A DNA stretch of 64,000 nucleotides. Source: Klebsormidium nitens (taxonomy: Eukaryota > Streptophyta > Klebsormidiophyceae > Klebsormidiales > Klebsormidiaceae). The stretch spans positions 27,927-91,926 of the forward strand of contig DF237314.1 in NCBI GenBank assembly GCA_000708835.1, given 5' to 3'. Each line of letters begins with the position of its first letter. The stretch's first letter is position 1. A program made the position numbers and the translations under genes. Below the pieces are notes generated by a model that saw only the letters and a list, made by a program, of their open reading frames with translations, was not told the DNA's origin and did not search any database. Shown piece by piece: positions 1 through 11,100 of the stretch.

Positions 1-220
1 AGTGGACCAAACTGCCACTGGAAGTGACCCCGACAGACCGGTGCATCCAGATTGTCCTCTGAGGTGGTAAGACAAATTCGATACCAAATCAGAAATGCAC
101 CAGCTGAGCATGAGGAAGCCGTAATATCGAGTGTATGTTGGGCGAATAACACATGCATCAGTCAGGTTTTCAGCACACGTATGTTTACCGGATATGCCCC
201 TTCTTAGAGAGCTGGCTTAC

Positions 221-3200
221 CTTGACAGCGACGCCCATTCTCTTCTTGGCCGAGTTGAAGGGCTCAATAGCGATGACGGAAGCCAGGGCCTTGGTCTCTT
301 CGAAGTTGCCTCCGAGCTGTAAAAACCGGACCCTAGCCTTAGCGCGTGATGACAGAAATTCGTAGACCAGATCAGCAGAGCATTCAAACGGACCGGACAC
401 AGCTCAAGACGAAACGGCTTAGAACGACTTCGTCAGGTGCTAGCATCGGTCCGCCCAAAATGGAGAGGCAACAACAAATAGATATTAGCATTCCAATTGC
501 CACTCATTGGCATGAATACAGCAACAAAGACCGGTGCCCGACTTTCAGCGAAAATCGACCATGATGAAATTTTGGAGTCACCATCTGCAACAATCCACTC
601 GGGCTTACCTTCACTCCGAAAGTTAGCACTGCAGCCTCGGTGGGGCTCCCAGAAACCTCGGGAGCGCCACCGTCCTTGGGCACGAACACGCTCCCGTTGG
701 TGTTGTTAAAGACACTCTCTTTGAGCAAGCCGAGAGCGTCATCTTGGAGGGCAGTCGCCAGGGTGTCGGGCTCCTTAAGGGAGCCGCAAATCCAGGACGC
801 TACCACCGACATCTGAGAACAAGAACAGAAGGACTTAGTCAGAATAGACGCGCAGCTGGAGATAGGTGTCGATGCTACAAGCAAGGATGCAAGCTTGATC
901 GCCTTCAAGCTGCACAAATATCAATCATTCCATTAACGGAAAGATGCAGTCCTGCTTCATCTCCTCTCACAGATGGTCGGGGGCGCACTGAATCCGACGA
1001 GATCACGCTGGCACTGCCAAGAAGATAGGTGAGGGCACGTTTGGAATGAGCCCAGAAGTGCAAACCTTCAGACGTACAACAGACAGGACAGGTGAGCTGG
1101 GAAAGGCGTTAGGAAGATCCCTGACCTGGTTGAGAGTTAGCGTGCCCGTCTTGTCACTGCAAATAGTCGTGGCAGAGCCCATCGTCTCGCACGCGGCTAG
1201 ATGCCGCACAAGCGCCTTGTCGTTCATCATCTTGCGCATGGAGTATGCCAAACTGACAGACCCAAACGGAGTGTTCAGAATCAATAATAATCTTAGTCCG
1301 GAAATGAGCCCTCTACAGAAGAGGGCATGGAACGAGGCATGGGCGACGTTTTGACGACCAGATCATCGAAGGCATGGGCGTATCACGAGACACGAAAACA
1401 ATGATAACCCGTGCATCTGACTACGGAAGCCGGCAACAATTGGTAAAAGCACCAAAAAAATCTGATCATTGCAGCATGGGAAGACTCGTTCAAGTGGGAG
1501 GAATGCGCTTCCAAAGACCGGAATCTGCACTTGCAAAGAATCAAAGTGCGACATTTCACTCACGTGAGAGTAACAGCCAAGGGCAGCCCTTCTGGCACGG
1601 CCACCACCACGATGGTAACAGCAATGGAGAAGTATTCGACAATCCGATTGCCCTCCTCGCCTCCAAAATGGCCATAGTCGACGGTGGCAAAGAACCTGCA
1701 AAGCAGCAACTCCCCAGAATGAGGGCGCTGCCAGAAACCTCTGGCCTGTTCTGGATGCCTCAGCAAGTCAGGCGGTCCAAAGCCTGCGGCAGGCCTTCGA
1801 ACGGGACTCTTGCTCCTTGACCCAAACGCAACGGAGGTTTAGAAGTCTCAGCCCACAGCCATATCCATATCTTTGGGTGCAAAGAACGAGCACCTCTCAG
1901 GTCGACCACCAATCTGGCCGATAGGGGCCTCAATCGAAGTTGTGGCCCTTCTTGAACAAGCCACTTGGATTCCGGCACAACTTAGGAAGCACCATGTGCG
2001 CACCTGATCATCAACACGATGAAGGTGAACACGGCGACCAGCAGACCCATCTTTCCGATGGCGGTGGCAGCTCCGTTCAACCGCACTTGCAGCGGCGTCT
2101 CCTCATCGACATCCTCGCTCAGGGTCGCCATCACCTTGCCCCACTCGGTGTGCATACCCACTCCCGTGAGCTGCGAAAAGATTCTCCGGATCAGCCACAA
2201 GCAGAAACGGCTTCAACCTCTAGAAGGAAATTCGCATAAAGTGATGTTACCGAGGCGCAGAATTCCAGCTTGCAAGAAAAGTTCGCCAACCAAATCTCTG
2301 TGGATATCTTGGATGCCATACGCTGTGGCAGGTCGTCAACAAAAGATGACATTGAGGGCGGCCAAAACAAGGTGACGTAAGCTTCCGATCTCACAGGTTG
2401 GTGACTCAGGAAGACCAATTACCACATAGTCGGCTACCTCGTATTCTTGCGATTGTGGGGAAGGAAGGATGGGAGGCCTCAGGAGCTCACCACCATGGTG
2501 CCCATCCCATCAGAAACCTTGGTTCCCGCCATCATGAACGGCTTCTGCTCGTTCTTGTGCATCTGTGGGGCAGGGGACAAGCGCGCTATGTAAGGTGCGC
2601 ATGTAAGAGAAGGTGAGCAGAAGAAGACACTTTCAATCAAACTCTGCGAAACCATTTGTTTGCAGCGAAAAGTGGGGCAAAGGCAAAGTGCTGCTAGTGC
2701 TATCAACCAAGGATATCAAGTTGCTCGCACTCACTGGCTGGCTTTCCCCCGTCATGCTGGACTCATCAATGGTCAGCTGGTGACCCTGGACGAAGATACC
2801 ATCTCCTGGAACCTGGTCCCCGATGTTGAGGAAAATGATGTCCCCCACGACCAAGTCAAAGATGAGCACCTTCTCCCGCTTGCCGCCACGAACGACCTGC
2901 GAATCAAGCCTAATTATCGGTTCTTTGTCCTATGACCAGAAGCAGCCAGCACAATCCCTCTTGGCATGTCTAAAATCACAACGATTTCAGCTTACCACAA
3001 GTCGGACTCGCAGACTTGGTCGATGTCAGGCTCTAAAGAAGTTTGAGATCCTCAGAAGATTCAGATCCTCATTATCTCGAACCACCAAGCACCAACAGAG
3101 TCCCCTGCTTTTGTGATGATCAGTCCAATTTGTGGAAAGCTGGCAGTGTGTGCCTTCTTCACCATGCGTAAGAAACAAAATCGCATCAGCTTCCAGCAAT

Positions 3201-5980
3201 GGTGCAACATACGTCTTTCAAAGCTGTGGTTGACTACCTGACAGTAGCAGTGGCAAAGGGAACTGCAAGCCATACTTACATTTATGTAGATCTTGCCCTT
3301 CTCTTTATTCAAGTTCGCAAACTGCAGGGACTGCCTCCAATCACTGATAGCTGCAAACATTGTGAAACATGGGAACATCAGGGCATGCTCGAGAAAAACT
3401 TAGCCTTTCTCTTCAGAAAACTCGACTCGAGACCGTGCCAAACCAAACAACGATCTTAGCCAGAGTAAAACCTGGCTGACACGAGATATCCTGAAAATCA
3501 GGAGGGGACTCAACCAAGCAACGCCTCTCTCTCAAGAAGGAAGGTGCGCTGCATGTCAACATCTCCCGGATCACATGAACACATTAGTGGTTGTTATGAC
3601 CACAGATGACACCACTGGCCACTACAGCCACCTGAAATTTGTAAGATAGCCAAGAACAAAAAAAACAGTCATTGCTCCACAGACTGACCTGTGACAAAAA
3701 CACAAAGGGTGACGGCAAAACCAATGCCTGCACCGTCGTACCACCCAGTTTTCGTTCCCTGGCAAAACAAACAAGGATGTCAGCTGAAGCCCGATTGGGT
3801 CACCACCTTAAACTGACCCTTACGTAGCGACCACTTCCCTTTCTGCACTTCATGTTTCACAACGGTGCTCTTGGCAGACTACTTCTCATCCATGTATGCT
3901 TACATGCACAAATGGTCTCAGCCAAGTGATTGACAAAGATAGTCGCTTTCTTTTGATGCTTCTCTGATCAATCTCATCTCACCTGTGTATTCATCTCCAC
4001 CGCCAAGGAAACAACAGCACAGATTGCTAGGATGATCAAAGTCGTGTCCTGGCAAGCCTCCCAAACAAAACGCTGCGGACAAAAGATGCAGGGAGGGTTT
4101 GGTTGACAGCTTCGTGGGAAGCTGAACAAGCACTGTGGCAAAGTATGGAGGAAAATGGTAGATGGCTAACACTATGCTGAGGTATGCAGACCAAGATATA
4201 TTGGCAATCTTTGCAGCATCGACGACCAAACGGGAAAGTAAGCTATAATCCGATCAATCTGCTGTTGACATGGTCAGCTCAAAGAGGCCGGCATCAATCA
4301 TAGATGAAGTAGCTCCCAACACGCAGCTCAACGAAACACATACCCAAAAAGGCTTTCGCGGCTTCTCTGGATGAGTGTTGGTTCCAAACTTCTCTTGGCG
4401 GGCCGCGACATCCTCTGGAGTTCCAGAAATGCCGTCTTCAGGATCAGTCTTCAAGGTCTGGCAAATTCCTTGAACCTGGAGCAATCAAAATATCCAATGA
4501 GCTGAATAAAAGGGTGGAAAGAAATTGCTTCTTTTGCCACTTGAACTTTTCACCGAAAAGGCGATGGTGGCATTCTGCTGTGCCCACATTCCCATGAAAG
4601 AGTTCTTCTCAGCTGCCAGATGCTCCTGAGCTGCACAACCTGAGCTCCATAAAACTTTCGAAGGGAATAGACTGCCAAGCTCAATCATGGCGTTAGCTGT
4701 TGCCGACATGTCATCGACCATCGGTCATCGGTCTTCAGTTTTCAAATCCCGATGTCCCTTCTCAAGAGCAAACAAGCGTCTAAAGTTACTCATTGGGCGC
4801 CTGACTATTGCACGGGAACAACCAGCATACCACCAATCTTTACATCAGATCAACAGATTTGTTGACATGTCAGCTCTCGCCACACCAATCTTGCCTGTGA
4901 GGGGTACTCCGATTGTTTGTTGAAGCTCAACATCTCACATGGAGGTGTCTAAAGGACAAACCACAAATTGAGTTCAAGCGCCTGTAGCTCTCCACCGCAA
5001 GCAAGGCATGGCTTACAAGCAACACAAGCTGCAAAATTAATCATTTGAAAACAGTGAGTACTATTCAAAGGAAGCTTGAAACTCACCCCTCCCAGTTGAG
5101 GAAGAACTGACGCGTCTCCTGCTGCAACAAGGTCCGAGAGCTCCTCCGCAGTATAATCTGCCGGCACCGCAACTGGAAAACAACAACTCGCCATCAATGA
5201 AGACGACAGCAATCCAGTTGCTTGCAGCATATCAAAGTAAGGAAGCCGAATCACAAAAGCGAACACGTCTGATTCGATCACATTATGCAACACATAAGGG
5301 CTGAACGAAGCAGCTCAACCATCAGGATGCGAGCGTCAAGTAACTTGCCTTCCTGTGTCTTCTTCAAAGTGGAGTTCTTGAAGCGGGCCGCAGCCTGCAT
5401 TCACAAAAGCGCAAGTAGCGTCAGAGACACCAGCCTCTCTTCTCCATGTTACCTTACATAAATTTGATGCTGGGACACCAACTAGGAAATCCTTGATATG
5501 CATGCAGCTCAAAGAATAATGATGGAATTCAGCACTTTCACAAATTGAGTTCCTCCTTGCTGGGTTGAAAACAGGGAACGCTGGCATGATGATATTGTTG
5601 GCACTCACCATGGCAACATGTCCTGCTGTTTTGAAACGGCCCAGGCGCTGCAGTCTCCTCTCCTCAACCCGATTCAAGTTTGCGGTGTACCGGAAGCGCC
5701 TTGATGCATTCAACGCCAGCGTGGCACTCTGCATACGTGGGATTCTGATTAGAAACCATAGACGTTGAATTCCAAAAGCAAACGATCGCACATCCGCACC
5801 ACTTTCGCGTCCTGAGAGCATTCAACCAGGACTCATGCAGAAGGGATGGCAACATACCCGCCATTTTCGTAGTGCGTCGACAGGGGGTTTCGGGGGGATG
5901 ATGAAAGGGTCCTCATCATCCATAACCTGGCCCGCCTCTGAAAGCTGTGGCGAAGCAAGTGGCTTTACTGCTCCCGCCAT
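221..5980 (-). CDS. ACA: Autoinhibited P2B-type Ca2+-ATPase (ACA), 3' part beyond window
   Basis: ATP-driven calcium pump that exports Ca2+ from the cytosol at the plasma membrane or an endomembrane. Exons (minus, 5' to 3'): 5858-5980, 5609-5728, 5349-5394, 5087-5172, 4344-4475, 3983-4072, 3689-3758, 3280-3350, 2735-2896, 2491-2562, 2004-2170, 1564-1695, 1126-1252, 609-812, 221-316; these join in frame into 566 codons. Seen: N-terminal basic segment [20 protein letters not shown] (residues about 50-70), the calmodulin-binding autoinhibitory region typical of plant ACAs; membrane helices [28 protein letters not shown] and [20 protein letters not shown] with the PEGL kink; actuator motif TGES; phosphorylation motif DKTGTLT (Asp about 457). 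Start ATG is at 5980. The KGA nucleotide-binding motif, hinge and TM5-10 are not in the window, so the gene is cut by the left edge. One intron uses a GC donor. An N-terminal regulatory domain separates it from animal PMCAs. Confidence 0.93.
1126..1252 (-). other. Ca2+-ATPase exon 13 with catalytic phosphorylation site
   Basis: This exon completes transmembrane helix 4 (LAYSMRKMM follows [11 protein letters not shown] across the intron with a split Thr codon) and carries SDKTGTLT, the aspartate that is phosphorylated by ATP in every P-type ATPase. It is intact, which argues that the gene is functional as far as it can be seen. Confidence 0.93.
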
Positions 5981-8167
5981 CTCTGATCTTCAAAAAGGCC
6001 TGCCCAGCACAAGGTGAAAACAAACTGTCACAGCCGCGTCTCCTCGGCTACAAAACCTAAAACTTTGTGACAATTTTCCCAACTCTTCCTGTAAGCCCTC
6101 CCTGTCAGGTGCCGTCCTCCAGAAACGGCGCCTTCTTCTGCAAGCGCCGACAGAGGTCTGCCCCAATCGCTATCAACACTTCCAACTTGGCATCAGGAAA
6201 GGAGGCTGCAGTGTACTGTGTGAGTCGTGACCCCTAAAACTTAGTAGAGGGCGCAGTCCGCATGACTGAGCAGTACCTAGATCAAGACTCGAGCGCTGTA
6301 CTGAGAGGGGTTGCGCAGAAATTTCCTGCCAGGTGTTGTTTCCTGCCTCGTACTAAGGCCGCCCACTGGTAAATCCATGTTTAAACGGTAGGTTGGTTTG
6401 TGTCAAACTTCACACCTAACCGTTTGCACTTGAGCCCCCAATCGTACGCCCTTCGCTTCTGTATATCACATCGGACGGCCTCGGGGTCTTCATAGTCCCC
6501 GATGTCGGCGGTTAGGCTGTGTCTTGTTTGCTTAACTTGCATCAGTTAGTGCACTAAACAATTAATCAATTGCAACTCGCTTTGCCAGGTGGACTCGATG
6601 ACACCATCAAGCACCTGGTACATACCGACTGTACTCTGACACCCAGGTACCTACCGCGTAGCGGACAGTGAAATTTGCAAAAATTGATATGCCCTCTGAC
6701 AACCACCGGGCACAAACGATGAGAAAATAATTGTACCCAATCTTGCAGAACGAGTTCCCGGGCGCACCCGTGAGGGTCTAGTCAGATCTAGTGCCTACAC
6801 TGCCTAGTGTTATAGGTACCCAAGTTTTAGAACGCACGAGGACAGAAATCTTACTGGGTATGCAATTCATACGACTCCATTTACTTGTACCGGCTGAGGT
6901 GCACCCACTTTCCACGAAGTTGAACGAAACGTGTGTTGACATCTGTTCATGTCCTCATTCGCGTGAGTCGTGGAAAAAGATTCGCCAGAGTCGGATACCG
7001 GTATGTCCCGAGTTCCGACTCCCAAGTCCCGGGTGCGTTGATGCAGTGTACCTGCTGTGTCACCTTGAGGCTTGAGTGTGCACCCTGGCGGGTATAGGCT
7101 GTAGCTACCCACTTAACCGGGTGTTTCCACTAACCTCCTTGAAAATACTTTGGGAGCGGTGTGAAATGGCGCCATGAAGCACAATGAGCAGCTTGTACCT
7201 ACACAGGTACGGTACCAACCTCGGTACCGTACTACAGATTGTGTACAACGATGAGTACTGGGCTCGAGCCGGGCCGCCGGGCCGGCCAGTTGCGCTTGGC
7301 AATGCGATGTCGACACCGGAAGGTGTACATGGTGCAGCCAGTTCCGCCATGATGTCGCACGGGCGATGGCTGTTTGTAGTACCGGTACTACCTACTGGTA
7401 CCTACTACGTACCTACTAGCCACACAGAAATGGACATACATACATGAACCATGCGAGAACCTATCCAGCATTCCAGCATGCTGATTACTGATTACTGAGT
7501 CCTCGTCTTTCCGTTCTCCGGGCCGGCGTTTGGAGTACGGTATGGAGACTTCTCTTAAAGCTGTAAAGCCCGTGCGTATCAAAGGCATGGGGCGCGTGAC
7601 ACATGGTAGTATCACATGGTGTGGGGTCAGCAATCCGGACATCGTCCAAATTCCGCTAAACTTAGAACGTATCGATTCTTGGAGCTTTTCAGCTTTGAAC
7701 CTTGACAGCTTGAGCATCTTGCACTTTGCATGAAGAAAATATCATCTGGCCCCCACTTATCATTGCATCTTTCTCAGCGAACTTCTCCTGCAAGCTCTTG
7801 CCTGATGGATGCGAGCTAGGATCACACGCTAAGAGGTCTCCTGATTTCACTCCTCAATTGTGACAAACCCCAGCAAGAAACGACGTAATTGCATACGATT
7901 TACCAGCATTGTGATTTTCAATTATATGACCTCCATACCGAACCTTAACTTACTCGGTAGACTTATCTACACACAAACTTATAAGAAAAGAATCTTTCGG
8001 TTTACCTTTCAATGATGACGATCCTATTGGATTGTACACTAGCACTACTGCAAGCACCTTGCATTCACTCCACATCACTTTCCGGGGCAGATGTGGTTAG
8101 ATTAAAGTTGCATGAGCTTTTCAACACAGAAGCGGAGGGGCGGATTATGCAAGCTCACAACAAGGCA
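5981..8167. other. Intergenic: Ca2+-ATPase promoter side and kinase 3' side
   Basis: No reading frame here resembles a protein I recognise, and the short open frames on both strands look like chance. The part next to 5980 must contain the Ca2+-ATPase promoter and 5' UTR. The stretch 6600-7540 is strikingly rich in GTAC (20 occurrences, see findings). The part next to 8167 should hold the kinase 3' UTR. No tRNA, rRNA or transposon ends were seen. Confidence 0.6.
6618..7538. promoter_or_regulatory. GTAC-dense stretch upstream of the Ca2+-ATPase
   Basis: I count 20 GTAC tetramers between 6618 and 7538, against about four expected by chance. The densest part is 7195-7258 (seven), and a second knot lies at 7379-7412 (four). 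Several sit in GGTACC palindromes. GTAC is the core bound by SBP-domain factors (the CRR1/SPL family) in green plants; a regulatory role here is inference from motif density only. Confidence 0.35.
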
Positions 8168-11100
8168 TTATTCTTTTGAACTATGGGTTCGCATACCGTC
8201 TGCTTCACCGCTCCTCATGAGCGCAGCGTATAAGCCTGGACCATGCACTGTGACTAGGCGGTCGAGTTTTTGTTTCCTCTTCTTCGGGGACAGCTTTTCT
8301 CCTCCAGCCTTGAGGACTTTCGCAAGGGGCGACGAAGTCTTTGCCCGACTCAGCATGATCGGTGACGAGGACTGTTCGTCCTCCACTTCGTCTCCATCTG
8401 CTATCCTCTCTAACGATCCCAGCGTATCTAAATGGTGCCACGACCGCCCCTTGCTCCCCAAACGACTCATGTGCGCACGACCATCTCCGCTCTCATCAAA
8501 AGAGATCCTCGGCCCCGCGACCGACAACTCGTCAATCCTATCCAGGGTTTGCGCGGCACGCCGGCCGGACCCTTTCCGGCCCCGCGACCTTCTCTGCTGG
8601 GCGGCCAGCTGCCGACACTCCAGGATCTCGAGAAAGTCCGCGGCATCAAACGAAAGAAACGCGTCGCTCTCGTCGGTTCCAAGCATGCGCACGCGCAGGG
8701 CGACCAGCTGGCTCGCCTGCTCTTTCAACCCGACGTCGGCGACCAGCGCCTCCAGTTCCAGCTCGGTAAGGTCGCCGCTGCTTCCCTGCACGAGGCCAGA
8801 CGATGGCAGTCAGCCAGTGGCTATAGTGTCAATCAAAAACCAGTTTTGGTGGGTCTTCAGACCAACCCGGAGGCAGGGCTCGTGGTGAGCGCGGCTCTTC
8901 AATCCAATGCGATCGTCAGTCGGTGTCCAGATGCTGATTGACTGACGGACTGAGGTGGCCCTACCGACAACGTACGCGAAAGCGAAAATGCGAGAAACGA
9001 AGGGTCCAATAGCAGGACACTGTTAGTTCGCAGCGTTCTTCCCCCCCAACCGCAGCTCGGTGGTCGAAAAACCGGAGCACAGGTACGGCAAGTGGTTCGC
9101 TGTCAAGACAAACTTCCGCGCAGTGTGTACAAAAGCGTCCACGCTGGGTCCGCGTCCCTTGCTATTCACTCGCCCCAAAGAGCTCAGGACCATTCGTTTT
9201 GTCTATCTTTAGGAGCCGGAACGTACCTCCTAAGCACATGCTCACCGGAAGTGGGATCGGGTGATCGGATTACAATCCTCAGCCTGTTCGATTTCGATTA
9301 ATGGGCACCCTTACGGGCGATGTTCGAAGCAGGTAACCAGCATGCGCAAGTCAGTAGGAAAGCTGAAAAAGCCGCCCACCTTCAGTTGCCGGATCTTGTT
9401 TGCGAGCAGAGTCATCTGGTCGGAATCGACGGTCACAGAGAGCAGCACAACGGCCGCCTTTTGAAACTGCAAGCGCGGACGGAAAAGGGGTGAGGAAGAG
9501 TCCGGGATGCGGGCAGATTGTTGTTCCAATCGTCGAGCTTGTATTTTACTTCCCTCGACCGCGACACTGGAAACTGAGGAGTGACGGGGGGCCCCTTACG
9601 GTTTTGGGTGCTGATTTCAAGACGAGGAACTATTGACGAGATTCCGCAACGGGAAAGAACGACCCCCTGGACAACATGTGTTGGCGCATTCAAAGTCAAC
9701 GCTGACATACGTCTGTTGGGCGTATAATTAACGAGCCAGCGAGCACATAGCACTTCCTGTAGCTAAGTCGGAGCTCAAAGCAAGGTTATGTGGCGCCTAT
9801 AAAAGCGCAAGATTGCGCAGTACCTGTAATGGTTGGTAGGCAAACCGCAGAACTGTCAACATTTCCGGCCGCTGGTTCAAATCACCCCAAATCGTGTCCG
9901 CAATGACGAATATGCAGGCAGGGCCGACTTATGTAGTTTTGCCTGATTGTTGTGACCGGGCAATGCAAATAGTCGTTTCAAAGCTGGCCGCTTTGACCAG
10001 AATTGATCCTGCTATCCAAAGCAATTGAGCCGTCCCCCCCACGCCAGAAAACATCTGGAAGGCCTAGATTCCGATCGCCAAAAAGAGGGATCTGGACCAG
10101 CGGCGAAATCTGAGAAGGGTGACTGGCGTCCGAAGAATTTTCTAACGACGTACCGTTACACGCGTGGTCCAATATGGAACACAAAACCTACGTCGACGTT
10201 TGCACAACTTGTGAATGTGGCCGCTTAACCCGACTCCAAGGTTCGAGCCCGGCAGCCCATACAGAGCCGCCCACCCAAAGACACAAAAAAATCCATATGT
10301 AGATTCACTGGCAGAACTCCGTCCTTATGCACCAGGCGGATCTTTCGATACGACCAGAAATCTGAGGAGGCACGGTTAGCACCAAATTTGAAGAGCCGGC
10401 AGCCATGTTCAGTCGCCCACAAACGAGACGGCAGAAGTCAACATATGATTTCCGCTTCTTCACAAGCGGAATTCCGTTCTTTACGCACCTGGCGGATCTT
10501 TTGGTACGCCCGGATGTTGCGGATGGACCCCTCCAGGTTGCGCGCGTTCTGCTGCCCCTCGCCCCGGATCCAGCGGTGCTGCAGCGCCGCCGACGCGGTG
10601 ACCCGCTTCTCCGGGTCCGGCTCCACCAGCTGCGTCAGCAGGTCGCGCAGCTCGGGCGAGATGTGCTCTGGGAGGCCCGTCACCTTGCCGGCCTGGGTTA
10701 AGAGCAGGGTTATGATTTAGTGTCTACACTGAATGGAAGAGTCACGGTGCAAGGCCGGGGTTGAAAATGGGGTGTGGACACTCGGAGTTGAAAGCTCGGA
10801 GCGAAGCACGGGGAGAACTGGAGCATGGGTGAATGTTGAGGTGGAAGGGCAGGCTCGTCACCTTGCCGGCCTAGGTTAACGAGAGGGTTACGAGGTAGTG
10901 CTGAGATCCGAGTGGGAAAGGCAGAGTGCAAGGTCAGAATAAGAAGGTGTAAGAGCAGGTAAGAGTCGAAGTGGGAACCTTAGGGGAGGGACGCGGAAGC
11001 ATGAAGCCGGTGCGCGATATGACACACAACAACGGCAGGTCCGAACTTGTTCCGGCCTGGGAAAACACCTGGGATCTCAGAATAGGGAGGAGTGGGGGGG

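Noticed and set aside
1-130. Possible next Ca2+-ATPase exon at the left edge after an AG near 58
   Set aside because: None of the three frames gives the expected sequence leading to the KGA motif; the exon probably lies outside the window.
8112-8888. 258-codon open frame on the plus strand
   Set aside because: It lies antisense to the last kinase exon; the sequence is Ser/Arg/Pro-rich without family resemblance, while the minus frame continues a kinase with matching splice phase.
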